Positions 35,013 through 42,960 of a stretch of 64,000 bases of DNA are shown here, piece by piece (positions within the stretch are counted from its first letter, which is position 1; every line of letters starts with the position of its first letter). The notes below the pieces were generated by a model. The model was not told the origin of the DNA. It ran no database searches and saw only the letters and a program-made list of their open reading frames with translations. Source of the DNA: Solwaraspora sp. WMMD792 (GTDB lineage Bacteria > Actinomycetota > Actinomycetes > Mycobacteriales > Micromonosporaceae); NCBI RefSeq assembly GCF_029626105.1, contig NZ_JARUBH010000009.1, positions 3,906,001-3,970,000 on the forward strand, read 5' to 3'. A program made the position numbers and the translations under genes.

Positions 35013-35873
35013 TCAGGAGCCCGCCCGCCGGTGCACCACGACCGAGAGCAGACCGGGGCCGGCGTGTGCCGTCACCACCGCCCCGATCTGCGCCACGTGC
35101 ACGTCCTGCAGCCGGTCACCCAGCCGGGAGGTCAGTTCCGCACACAGGGCGGCGGCCCGGTCTGGATCGTCGAGGTGGTGCACGGCGACATCGACCCGCG
35201 ACGCGTCGCCGGCCGCGAGACAGGCGAGGTCGACCAGCTTGGCCAGGGCCCGGGCGGCGGTACGTACCTTGTCGCGCAGCACGATGTGACCGTCCTGCAC
35301 GTGCAGGATCGGCTTGACCGCCAGCGCCGTACCGAGCAGCGCGGACGCTGCCGTGATCCGACCACCGCGCCGCAGATGCTCCAACGTGTCGACGTAGAAG
35401 AAGGTCCGGGTACGGGCCGCTGCGGCGGTCGCGGCGGCGCTGACCTCGGCCAGGTCACCCCCGGTAGCCGCCACCGTCGCCGCAGCGAGCGCCGGGAAGC
35501 CCAGCCCCATGCCGGTCGAGCCGCTGTCCACCACCGCGACCCGGTCCGGGCCGGTCTGCCGGGCGGCCAGTTCGGCGGCCGCGACCGTGCCGGACAGCCC
35601 GGCCGACAGGTGCACCGACACGACCCCGGAGCTACCGGCGCCCAGCAGTCGCCGGTACGTCTCGGCGAACTGCTCGGGCGCGGGTCGCGAGGTGCTGACC
35701 GTCGACCGCCGCACGGTCAACGCGTGGGCAACCTCGGTCGGGGTCAGATCGAGGCCTTCCCGGCGTTCGACGCCGTCGACCAGCACGGTCAGCGGCACCA
35801 CCGTGAGGTGGTGCCGCTGCGCCAGATCGGCCGGCAGGTAGGCGGTGGAGTCGGTCACGACCGCGACGGACAT
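35013..35873 (-). CDS. DegV-family fatty-acid-binding protein
   Basis: 286 aa. The DegV fold is clear: VAVVTDSTAYLPADLAQRHHLTVVPLTVLVDG, STSRPAPEQFAETYRRL, VSVHLSAGLSGTVAAAELAA, VAVVDSGSTGMGLGFPALAAA, YVDTLEHLRRGGRI and KPILHVQDG. These proteins bind a fatty acid and serve as FakB-type partners of a fatty acid kinase in Gram-positives; no fakA gene is adjacent. Single gene between the phosphatase and comEA. Confidence 0.92.
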   Translation of the reverse strand: MSVAVVTDSTAYLPADLAQRHHLTVVPLTVLVDGVERREGLDLTPTEVAHALTVRRSTVSTSRPAPEQFAETYRRLLGAGSSGVVSVHLSAGLSGTVAAAELAARQTGPDRVAVVDSGSTGMGLGFPALAAATVAATGGDLAEVSAAATAAAARTRTFFYVDTLEHLRRGGRITAASALLGTALAVKPILHVQDGHIVLRDKVRTAARALAKLVDLACLAAGDASRVDVAVHHLDDPDRAAALCAELTSRLGDRLQDVHVAQIGAVVTAHAGPGLLSVVVHRRAGS

Positions 35874-35944
35874 GCCGGCACGCTAGCTGATCATCGGCAA
35901 TCGTGCCGGGCCAGGCCACCGGTGGGGTCAGACCGGCTGTCGGG

Positions 35945-36574
35945 TCAGACCGGGGCGGGGATGTCCCGGGTGCTGCTCACCCCGACGTTGTGTGCCCGCA
36001 GTTGCCAGCCACGCGACTCGTCGTACCGCAGCTCGGTCCAGTGGCAGTTCTGCAGCGGCGCGACGGTACGCAGCACCGCGACCCCCCAGCCGAGCAGATG
36101 GCCACAGCCCTGCCGGGCCGCCCCGCCGTGGGTGGCGACCACCACGGTCCCGCCCGGCGCCGCGTCAGCCGCGTCCTGCAACGCCTCCCCGACCCGTTTG
36201 CCAAGGTCGTCAAGGCTCTCCACGGCACAGCCGGGCGACGGATCGCCGGCCCGCCAGCGGGCGTGCTCGGCGGGGAACCGTTCCGCGATGGTCGGCATGG
36301 TGAGCCCTTGCCAGAGCCCGTACTGCCGCTCCCGCAACCGGGGATCGGAACGGACCGGAAGGCCGGTGAGCGCCGCCAGGGCCGCCGCGGTGTCGGCGGC
36401 CCGCTGCAGGTCGCTGGCGACGATCGCGTCCGGTCGTAGCGCCGCGATCAGCGGCGCGGCGGCGGTGGCCTGGGCCCGGCCGAGGTCGTTGAGCGCGGTG
36501 TCGGTCTGGCCCTGCACCCGGTCGCCGGCGTTCCAGTCGGTGTTGCCGTGCCGCCAGACGATCAATCGGGTCAC
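35945..36574 (-). CDS. Histidine phosphatase (phosphoglycerate-mutase-like)
   Basis: A 209-aa member of the histidine phosphatase superfamily. Catalytic motif LIVWRHGNTDWN near the N-terminus gives the phospho-His; second His in VVVATHGGAARQG. LRERQYGLWQG matches cofactor-dependent phosphatase types. The GTG start overlaps the rsfS stop (GTGA). In actinobacteria this gene follows nadD-rsfS and has been assigned glucosyl-3-phosphoglycerate phosphatase activity in mycobacteria; applying this here is inference. Confidence 0.9.
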   Translation of the reverse strand: MTRLIVWRHGNTDWNAGDRVQGQTDTALNDLGRAQATAAAPLIAALRPDAIVASDLQRAADTAAALAALTGLPVRSDPRLRERQYGLWQGLTMPTIAERFPAEHARWRAGDPSPGCAVESLDDLGKRVGEALQDAADAAPGGTVVVATHGGAARQGCGHLLGWGVAVLRTVAPLQNCHWTELRYDESRGWQLRAHNVGVSSTRDIPAPV

Positions 36575-36969
36575 TCGGTGGCCCCGGCTTCGGCCTCGAC
36601 CAGGTCGCGGTCGACGAACGGGATGACCGGGCAGTCCTTCCAGAGCCGGTCGAGGGCGTAGAACTCGCGTTCCTCGGTGTGCTGGACATGCACCACGATG
36701 TCGTTGAAGTCGAGCAGCACCCACCGGCCGGCACGGTCGCCTTCACGCCGGATCGGCTTGGCCTTGTCCGGCAGCCGGACCAGGCTCTCCTCGATGGCAT
36801 CGACGACGGCCAGCACCTGGCGCTCGTTGGGCGCCGAGGCGAGCACGAAGGCGTCGGTAATCGCCATCCGGTCGGCCACGTCGATGACGACGATGTCCTG
36901 CGCCTTCTTGTCGGCGGCGGCCTGGGCGGCCGTCAGGGCCAGCTCCCGCGCGCGCTCTGAGGCGCTCAT
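36571..36969 (-). CDS. rsfS: Ribosomal silencing factor RsfS
   Basis: A 132-aa protein that binds L14 and blocks 50S-30S joining in starvation. Family segments: KKAQDIVVIDVADRMAITDAFVLASAPNERQVLAVVDAIEESL, GRWVLLDFNDIVVHVQHTEEREFYALDRLWKDCPVI. Between nadD (110 bp upstream) and the phosphatase (4-bp overlap), the usual position. Confidence 0.96.
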   Translation of the reverse strand: MSASERARELALTAAQAAADKKAQDIVVIDVADRMAITDAFVLASAPNERQVLAVVDAIEESLVRLPDKAKPIRREGDRAGRWVLLDFNDIVVHVQHTEEREFYALDRLWKDCPVIPFVDRDLVEAEAGATE

Positions 36970-37079
36970 CGGATCACCTCGACAACACTCCTTCAGCTAG
37001 ACAGCTTCGCTGCTCTAGCCTCTCACACTCGACCAGCCAGGAAATGCGGATATAACACCCAAAATATGACACTGAGGAG

Positions 37080-37691
37080 TCATTCCCCCGAAGATTCCGT
37101 CTCATACAGCCGACGTTTGGCGATGTACTGCACCACCCCGTCCGGCACGAGGTACCACAGCGGTTTGCCGGCAGCCACCCGCGCCCGGCACTCGGTCGAC
37201 GAGATCGCCATCGCCGGCACCTCGACCAGGGAAACCGTGTCGGCCGGCAGGTGTGCGGCGGACAACTCGAACCCCGGCCGGGTCACCCCGATGAAGTGGG
37301 CCAGCTCGAACATCGTATCCGTGTCCTTCCAGGACAGGATCTTCTCCAGGGCGTCCGCGCCGGTGATGAAGAACAGCTGCGCCTTCGGCCCGTACACCGA
37401 GTGCAGGTCGCGCAACGTGTCGACGGTGTACGTCGGGCCGGGCCGGTCGATGTCCGCCCGGCTCACCTGGAACGTCGGGTTCGACGCGGTCGCGATCACG
37501 GTCATCAGATACCGGTCCTCGGCCGGGGTGACAGTCAGCCCGGCCTTCTCCCACGGATCCCCGGTCGGCACGAAGACCACCTCGTCGAGCGCGAAACGCT
37601 CGGCCACCTCGCTCGCCGCGACCAGGTGACCCTGGTGGATCGGATCGAAGGTGCCGCCCATGATGCCGACCCGACGGATGCCATCGTCCAT
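37080..37691 (-). CDS. nadD: Nicotinate-nucleotide adenylyltransferase
   Basis: The NAD biosynthesis enzyme joining nicotinate mononucleotide and ATP. 203 aa: [15 protein letters not shown] with the HxGH motif, and [27 protein letters not shown] matching the ISSTxxR motif. On the minus strand TACGAT lies six bases before the ATG, so the transcript may be leaderless. An AT-richer 110-bp gap (36970-37079) separates it from rsfS. Confidence 0.96.
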   Translation of the reverse strand: MDDGIRRVGIMGGTFDPIHQGHLVAASEVAERFALDEVVFVPTGDPWEKAGLTVTPAEDRYLMTVIATASNPTFQVSRADIDRPGPTYTVDTLRDLHSVYGPKAQLFFITGADALEKILSWKDTDTMFELAHFIGVTRPGFELSAAHLPADTVSLVEVPAMAISSTECRARVAAGKPLWYLVPDGVVQYIAKRRLYETESSGE

Positions 37692-37808
37692 CGACGAATC
37701 GTATGCCGATGATCTACCCAGCCGGGCTGTCGCGTGGCGTAGGCAACACTATCGGGTGCCAGCTCCCGCTCTGTACCTGCGATCAATTCTGCCTACAGCG
37801 ATCCCCGC

Positions 37809-40361
37809 CTACGCCGGTCCGGCTCCGGCCGCAGCTGGGTACCGACGCCGAGCGGTCAACGCCCGGTCCAGTTCGTCGGTGGCGTCGGTGACCACCCGGC
37901 GCAGCCCGGCGGTGAGATCGTCGCGGGCCAGCATCGCGGTCGCCGCCGCCCGGGTCCGCTCGCTCACCGCGAACTGTGGAAAGGCCGATTCCGCCACCCG
38001 GTCGGCGAGCCACGCCGTGCGGCGCCGGGTCGCCGCCGGCAGATCGACGAAGTACCGGTCGACGTACGACGCCGTCAGCTCGATCTGTTCCGGCTGCCAG
38101 AACCCTTCCGCGTATGCCTCGACGAGACGGTTGGACAGCCTGGTGTCGGTCACGATCGTCTGCCAGGCACGCTCCTTGGCGGCCGGGTCCGGCACCGCCG
38201 CACGGCACTTCGCGGCCCACTGCTCACCGGCCGCGCTACGGTCCCGGCCGGCCTCGTCGTCGATCTCGGTCGCGCCGACACCGCCGCACGCTGCCAGCCG
38301 GTAGAGCAGCAGCCAGCGCAGGTCGGCGTCGACCGTCAACCCGGCCGGCACCACCCGCCCCGTCAACCACCCGCGCAACCAGTCCGCGTCCCCGCTGGCG
38401 GTGATCGCCCCCCGGGCGGCGGCCAACTGGACCGACGTGCCGGGCCCGGCCACGGCCAGCAGCCGGGTGCAGGCAGCGCCGAGCCGGGACCGCAGCACCG
38501 GACGGTCCACCGGGTGGGCGTACCGGTCGATCACCGACCGACTCAGCCGCAGCACGTCCTCGACGACCACCACCACGGTCTCGGCCGGCAGGGCAAGCTC
38601 GATCAGCGCCGCCAGGTCGGCCACCGGCTGCTGCGCGTCACGTACCGCGTCCAGGGTCGCCGTCCACGACACCGCCCGGGCCAGCGGATCGGTCATTCCG
38701 GGCAGCATCGCCGGCAGCGCGGCCGCCGACGCCGGGTCGAACCGCACCTTGGCGTACGTAAGGTCACCGTCGTTGACCAGCAGCAGGTCGGCCGCCGGCT
38801 CGCCGACCAGCGCCGGCACCAGGGTCCGCCCGCCGTCGACGTCCGGGGCCAGGTCCACCGCCAGCCAGCGCCGCCGCACCGACATCCGCCGGTCCCCGGT
38901 CGCCTCGGCGTCGAACAACCCCAGCCCGATCCGGTGCGGACGCAGCACCGGATGGCGCTGCGGCGCGGTCTGCACCAGGACGACCTCCCGGTATCGACCG
39001 GCCTCGTCGACGACCGTCTCGGCCCGGATCGTGTTCACCTGCGCCTGCCGCAGCCACCGCTCCGCCCAGCCGGACAGGTCCCGGCCGCTCGCCGCGGTCA
39101 ACGCGTCGAGCAGGTCGGCCAGCGTGGCGTTGCCGAACCGGTGGGCGGCGAAATGCGCCCGTAGCCCGGCCAGAAACGGCTCGTCGCCCAGCCAGGCCAC
39201 CAACTGGCGCAGCACCGACGCGCCCTTGGCGTACGAGATGCCGTCGAAGTTGAGCAACGCCCGCTCTGCGTCGGCGACCTCCTCCGGCGCCACCGGATGG
39301 GTCGACGGGCGCTGGTCCGCGGCGTACCCCCAGGATTTGTAGAGGATGCCGAAAGTCGTCCAGGCGTCGGTGAACCGGGTTGCCTCGGCGGTCACCCGCA
39401 CCCCGAGGTACTCGGCGAACGACTCGTTGAGCCACAGGTCGTCCCACCACCGCATGGTGACCAGGTCGCCGAACCACATGTGGGCCATCTCGTGAGCGAT
39501 GGTGGTGGCCCGCCGCTCGCGTTCGCTGTCGGTGACCGCCGACCGGAAGATGTGGTCGTCGCGGAAGGTCACCAGGCCCGGGTTCTCCATCGCGCCGGCG
39601 TTGAACTCGGGCACGAACGCCTGACCGTAGCCGCCGAACGGGTACCGGACGTCGAACAGCTCGTGGAACCGGTCCAGGCACTGCCGGGTGATCGTGAAGA
39701 TCTCCTCGGCATCGGCGTCCAGGTACGCGGCGAGCGAACGCCGGCAGTACAGCGACAGCGGGACGCCGTCGTGCTCGGCGTGGCGGGCGTGGTACGGCCC
39801 GGCGATCAGGGTCACGAGGTACGTCGCCAGCGGCACCGTCGGCGCGAACTCCCAGCGCCCGTCCACCGGCGCGCCGACCGGCTGGCCGTTGCCGGCCACC
39901 GTCCACTGCGGCGGCGCGGTGACCCGTAGCCGTACCGGTGCCTTCAGGTCTGGCTGGTCGAAGCAGGCGAAGACGCGCGGCGCGTCGTCCAGAAACGACA
40001 TGGCATACAGGTACGTCTCACCGTCGGCCGGGTCGACGAAGCGGTGCAGCCCTTGCCCGGAGTTGGAGTACGCCATCCGCGCCTCGACGGTCAGCGTGTT
40101 ACGCCCGGCGAGCCCGGTCAGCGGCACCCGGTTGTCGTCGAGGCTCGCCGGGTCGAGGTCGACGTCGTTGAGCCGTACCCGGGTCAGTTTCGCCGGGGCG
40201 ACCTCGACGAACGTCGCGGCTCCCGGCGCGGCCCGGAACTCGATCACGCTGGTCGAACCGAACTCGGTGTCGCCGATGGTCAGGTCGAGGTCGATCGTGT
40301 ACGACTCGACGGTGATCGTCTCGGCGCGCTCGGCCGCCTCGACGCGGGTCAGGCTCGGCAT
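37809..40361 (-). CDS. pepN: Aminopeptidase N (M1 metallopeptidase)
   Basis: An 850-aa cytoplasmic zinc aminopeptidase. N-terminal beta-saddle domain from residue 1 to about 190; exopeptidase motif GAMENPGL (about residue 257); zinc motif HEMAHMWFGDLVTMRWWDDLWLNESFAEYLG with the two His and the following Glu in the HExxH-X18-E spacing (about 288-311). The helical C-terminal ERAP1-like domain completes it. The ATG at 40361 is preferred. Single gene, divergent from the DUF397 gene. Confidence 0.96.
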   Translation of the reverse strand: MPSLTRVEAAERAETITVESYTIDLDLTIGDTEFGSTSVIEFRAAPGAATFVEVAPAKLTRVRLNDVDLDPASLDDNRVPLTGLAGRNTLTVEARMAYSNSGQGLHRFVDPADGETYLYAMSFLDDAPRVFACFDQPDLKAPVRLRVTAPPQWTVAGNGQPVGAPVDGRWEFAPTVPLATYLVTLIAGPYHARHAEHDGVPLSLYCRRSLAAYLDADAEEIFTITRQCLDRFHELFDVRYPFGGYGQAFVPEFNAGAMENPGLVTFRDDHIFRSAVTDSERERRATTIAHEMAHMWFGDLVTMRWWDDLWLNESFAEYLGVRVTAEATRFTDAWTTFGILYKSWGYAADQRPSTHPVAPEEVADAERALLNFDGISYAKGASVLRQLVAWLGDEPFLAGLRAHFAAHRFGNATLADLLDALTAASGRDLSGWAERWLRQAQVNTIRAETVVDEAGRYREVVLVQTAPQRHPVLRPHRIGLGLFDAEATGDRRMSVRRRWLAVDLAPDVDGGRTLVPALVGEPAADLLLVNDGDLTYAKVRFDPASAAALPAMLPGMTDPLARAVSWTATLDAVRDAQQPVADLAALIELALPAETVVVVVEDVLRLSRSVIDRYAHPVDRPVLRSRLGAACTRLLAVAGPGTSVQLAAARGAITASGDADWLRGWLTGRVVPAGLTVDADLRWLLLYRLAACGGVGATEIDDEAGRDRSAAGEQWAAKCRAAVPDPAAKERAWQTIVTDTRLSNRLVEAYAEGFWQPEQIELTASYVDRYFVDLPAATRRRTAWLADRVAESAFPQFAVSERTRAAATAMLARDDLTAGLRRVVTDATDELDRALTARRRYPAAAGAGPA

Positions 40362-40416
40362 CCGACCATCCTGCCGCACCCGCCCGGGGCGGCGGGCGTT
40401 AGCCTGTGCCGGTAAC

Positions 40417-40433
40417 CGGGCGTGTACCGCCCG
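40417..40433. promoter_or_regulatory. Dyad CGGGCG-N5-CGCCCG between pepN and the DUF397 gene
   Basis: A 6-bp inverted repeat (40417-40422 and 40428-40433) with a 5-nt centre, 53 bp upstream of the DUF397 ATG and 55 bp from the divergent pepN start. The geometry resembles the dyads near the XRE gene, but the arm sequence differs. Possible operator; evidence is only symmetry and position. Confidence 0.35.
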
Positions 40434-40486
40434 ACATGTCCCGCGCGTGTTACCAGTATCTGTTTCCAGTATCGAAGGAGTCGACG

Positions 40487-40705
40487 ATGGCGCAGCACCC
40501 CAAGGGCGATTTCGACCTGTCGCGGGCGGTGTGGCAGCGGGCCGAGGGCGACGCGTCCGAGGGCGCGGTCGAGATCGCGTTCGTCGACGATCTGATCGGG
40601 ATGCGCAACTCGGCCGAGCCGGACGGTCCGATCCTGGTCTTCACCCAGGCCGAGTGGGACGCGTTCGTCGCCGGCGCCCAGGACGGCGAGTTCGACCTGG
40701 ACTGA
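40487..40705 (+). CDS. DUF397-domain protein
   Basis: A 72-aa protein made entirely of the DUF397 motif: ending in EGAVEIAFVDDLIGMRNSAEPDGPILVFTQAEWDAFVAGAQDGEFDLD. The family occurs in actinomycetes in many copies, typically next to an XRE regulator, and appears to interact with it. Here no HTH gene is directly adjacent, so it is an orphan or partners with a regulator elsewhere (perhaps 1328-2965). ATG 40487 with GAAGGAG upstream. Confidence 0.9.
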   Translation: MAQHPKGDFDLSRAVWQRAEGDASEGAVEIAFVDDLIGMRNSAEPDGPILVFTQAEWDAFVAGAQDGEFDLD

Positions 40706-40764
40706 CTCGGCGGTCGCGGCGGCCCGGGCCAGCGCGACCTGACCACTCGGCTGGCCGGAGGTGC

Positions 40765-40845
40765 GTGACAGTGGACCGCACAGGGCTGGTCAAGGCCCAA
40801 GCGTGGTCGGCGTTGCTCGACGCACTCCCCGCACACCAACGCTGA
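40765..40845 (+). other. Short open frame with good ribosome site (26 codons)
   Basis: GTG 40765 follows GGAGGTGC closely and reads VTVDRTGLVKAQAWSALLDA then LPAHQR before a TGA. It ends just before the methyltransferase remnant. It could be a truncated gene start or a small leader peptide; I do not recognise it. Confidence 0.3.
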
Positions 40846-40851
40846 ACAGCA

Positions 40852-40965
40852 GTGTCGGCCAACCCGTGGAAGTGGGACGAAACCCTGTACGCCGATAGCG
40901 ACCCGCACCACCGCACCTGTTCGCCGATCGGCTGCCGGCGTGTCGTCCGGTTCTACATCAACTGA
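40852..40965 (+). pseudogene. N-terminal remnant of a SAM methyltransferase
   Basis: A GTG-started frame reads SANPWKWDETLYADSDPHH, which resembles the opening of actinobacterial class I methyltransferases (NPW.WDETLYAGSA.YY). After about 20 codons the similarity stops and the frame ends at 40963-40965. The SAM-binding motif that should follow is missing. The 3' part overlaps the remains of a VOC gene on the other strand, marking a deletion or recombination junction near 40912-40950. Confidence 0.5.
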
Positions 40966-41230
40966 TCTTGGCTGCCGAACGGGTCCCGGCCACCGAAGTC
41001 GATGCCGTACGAATGCCTGAGCTCGCCCGCCCTTGGCCTTGAGCTCGGCGTAGGTCTTGCGGGCGTCGTCGGTGGTGGAGCCGACGGTGAATGCACTCGT
41101 CCCCTTGGCGATCAGTTCGCGCACCTGCTCGGCGGTGCCGGCGTCCATCGCCGGTGGGCTGGGCTTCTCCAGGGAATGATCCGGTCCGGATCGTCGCCGG
41201 GCACCCGGACGGTCAGCCAGCGCATGACGA
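40953..41230 (-). pseudogene. Frameshifted VOC (glyoxalase-like) gene remnant
   Basis: Three pieces in order on the minus strand match one VOC protein. MRWLTVRVPGDDPDRIIPW comes from one frame near 41225; SLEKPSPPAMDAGTAEQVR followed by ...TTDDARKTYAELKAKGG comes from a second; GELRHSYGIDFGGRDPFG with stop at 40953 comes from the first again. At least two frameshifts and a short deletion (the segment after AKG, and the metal-ligand region) separate them, and the N-terminus is lost. The order and spacing match VOC family members (KAKGVEF...YG.D...RDPFGN). Confidence 0.6.
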
Positions 41231-41370
41231 CACGTGCGGGGCGGCCCGACGACGGTACGCCGTCGGCGACTCGCCGACGACATCGTGGACGTGCGACTGA
41301 AGGTGCCAAGGCTGGTGAACCCGACCCGGCCGACGGTTGGACTCCTCGACCGCCATGGCTCACGGCGCCG

Positions 41371-41571
41371 TTACATCAGCCGCCCGGACAGGATTCGCGT
41401 TCGCCGGAGAGCCACCGCTGTGCAGGTACGCGCACAACCCGAAGAATGTGCACGTACGTGCACAGCAGACATGCTGAGCGCGAACGCGCACAACAGCTCG
41501 GCCTGGGTCATCTCACCGTTGGCGAACCGTAGGGCCCGGATCGAATTGGTCACCCTGGTCGGTCTGCCCAC
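41371..41571 (-). pseudogene. Truncated small XRE-type regulator
   Basis: The frame begins VTNSIRALRFANGEMTQAEL, the start of a compact HTH_3 regulator family (R.ANGEMTQAELA..VGVTRQTI.AIE). After MTQAEL the similarity ends abruptly: the recognition helix is replaced by unrelated sequence that reads through two palindromes. The gene starts 3 bp after a small membrane protein gene, the usual partner order for this family, supporting loss of the regulator by deletion. No functional DNA-binding domain remains. Confidence 0.65.
41419..41464. repeat. Pair of related 18-bp palindromes, 28 bp apart
   Basis: TGTGCACGTACGTGCACA (41447-41464) is a perfect 18-bp palindrome. TGTGCAGGTACGCGCACA (41419-41436) is the same design with four asymmetric positions. 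They repeat with a 28-bp period inside the truncated regulator. They may be a duplicated operator, or a junction left by the rearrangement. The adjacent 41231-41370 contains nothing I can assign. Confidence 0.75.
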
Positions 41572-41574
41572 CTG

Positions 41575-41877
41575 TCACCACCCCCGGCGGTACGCGACGA
41601 TCTTGACGATCGCGCCGACCGACATCGACACCACGAACACCGCGTAGATGGCGTTGACGATCCAGAAATGGTCGAGCTCGGCCAGGGTCAGCCCGAGCGG
41701 CAGTACCATCCCGACCGACAGGATCAGCCCGGCGACGTAGTCGCCCCGGCGGTTGATGTCCTTGTCGCGGACGTCGATCTGGTACGTCTCGCTGGGTGCC
41801 GCCATCTCCACCACGATCCGTACCACCATCGCCGCGACGATGGCGACAATCTTTGACACTCCTGGACCGAGAGACAC
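41575..41877 (-). CDS. Small membrane protein (about 100 aa) paired with lost XRE regulator
   Basis: Three likely membrane spans: KIVAIVAAMVVRIVVEMAA, YVAGLILSVGMVLPLGLTLAEL, and FWIVNAIYAVFVVSMSVGAIVKIVAY, ending RRGW. The short polar segment ETYQIDVRDKDINRRGDY lies between spans one and two. Proteins of this shape typically precede a small XRE regulator; that neighbour is truncated here. The GTG at 41859 is an alternative start. The role is unknown. Confidence 0.75.
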   Translation of the reverse strand: MSLGPGVSKIVAIVAAMVVRIVVEMAAPSETYQIDVRDKDINRRGDYVAGLILSVGMVLPLGLTLAELDHFWIVNAIYAVFVVSMSVGAIVKIVAYRRGW

Positions 41878-41905
41878 CGGTTACAGCAGGCGGGTCGGAC
41901 CAGGA

Positions 41906-42310
41906 CTACAGCGCGTCGTCGAGCAGGATGCGCCGCTGGTCGGTCGGTGTCACCAGGTGTACGCCGAGCAGCCGCACGCCGGCCTGCCCGCACACGTGGT
42001 ACGCGGTGTGGAACCAGAGCCGGTCCGGGTCGCTGACCGCGCTCGAACCGGACCGGGTGAGCACCACCAGCATCGAGCCGTCACCCGCCCGTTCCGCGAG
42101 CGCGTTGGCGAAGATCCCGACCGCCTGGGCGCAGTCGTCCGGGTCGAGCCGCGCCGGCAGGTCGTCGACCGGACAGTGGACCTGCACGCGGTCCTCCGCG
42201 TCACAGAGAACGAACCGCACCCCGCGCCGACCCCGCTCCCACCGCTCTATCGCCGCAGCGAGATGAGCATCGATAGCCTCGGGGCTGTCCAGAACCGGCG
42301 AATCGCTCAT
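41906..42310 (-). CDS. Hypothetical protein (134 aa)
   Basis: Not recognised. A soluble alpha/beta-looking protein without signal peptide: PEAIDAHLAAAIERWERGRRGVRFVLCDAEDRVQVHCPVDDLPA then DDCAQAVGIFANALAERAGDGSMLVVLTRSGSSAVSDPDRLWFHTAYHVCGQAGVRLLGVHLVTPTDQRRILL. The closing segment resembles RadC/JAB-like 'response' proteins of actinobacteria in style (short hydrophobic strand, then LGVHLVTP). Single gene between the membrane protein and the GNAT gene. Confidence 0.75.
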   Translation of the reverse strand: MSDSPVLDSPEAIDAHLAAAIERWERGRRGVRFVLCDAEDRVQVHCPVDDLPARLDPDDCAQAVGIFANALAERAGDGSMLVVLTRSGSSAVSDPDRLWFHTAYHVCGQAGVRLLGVHLVTPTDQRRILLDDAL

Positions 42311-42384
42311 GACCCGACATCGTCCACCATTCGCCCGGGATCGGCCACCCCGTCCGCCTCGCCGGGCACCATGAGCCAGGACGG

Positions 42385-42846
42385 TCAGGCCGCGGCGACC
42401 GGAACCCGCTTTTCAAAGCAGACGCTGTACGGATTGCCGACGTACTCGCCGTAGACCGGGATCCGGGCGTAGCCCGCCGACGCGTACAGGTGCAGCGCCA
42501 CCGGCAGGTAGCTGCCGGTCTCCAGTCGGAAGACGGTGTGCCCGGCCGCGTACGCCGACTCCTCCAGCGCGGTCAGCAGGTGCCGTGCGATCCCCCGGCC
42601 CCGGTAGGCCGGTCGTACGTACATTTGTCTGATCTCGGCGGTCTGCGCGTCCAGCGCCTGGACGGCGCCACAGGCGACCGCCCGCCCGTCCAGCACGCAC
42701 ACCAGGTACCGGGCGTCGTCGTGCACCGGGTACCCGACCGGGTCGACCGGTCGGCCGGCACGCTCCGCCTCAGCCAGCTCGCGCTGCTGGGTCATGATCA
42801 GGGCGGCGACCTCCGGGTCGGTAGGCAGACGGCGCTCGATCAACAC
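42385..42846 (-). CDS. GNAT-family N-acetyltransferase
   Basis: A 153-aa acetyltransferase with the complete core: ARYLVCVLDGRAVACGAVQAL, AEIRQMYVRPAYRGRGIARHLLTALEESAYAAGHT (motif A with RGRGIA), LETGSYLPVALHLYASAGYARIPVYGEYV (motif B, ending SVCFEKRV). Substrate unknown. The GTG at 42846 lies near a 12-bp palindrome ATCAGGCCTGAT (42900-42911) that could be a regulatory site. Confidence 0.88.
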   Translation of the reverse strand: MLIERRLPTDPEVAALIMTQQRELAEAERAGRPVDPVGYPVHDDARYLVCVLDGRAVACGAVQALDAQTAEIRQMYVRPAYRGRGIARHLLTALEESAYAAGHTVFRLETGSYLPVALHLYASAGYARIPVYGEYVGNPYSVCFEKRVPVAAA

Positions 42847-42960
42847 TCAGTCACGATAGACAAAGCGCGTTTCCCGAAGGTTTCGTCCAGTTGGCCGGGA
42901 TCAGGCCTGATTCCGACAACCCGACGTTCAACTGCCACCAACCCGCTTGGTAACAGCCAG

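Noticed and set aside
40953-41283. Intact VOC/glyoxalase gene
   Set aside because: The family pieces are in different frames with a missing segment, so it is listed as a pseudogene. A sequencing error cannot be excluded.
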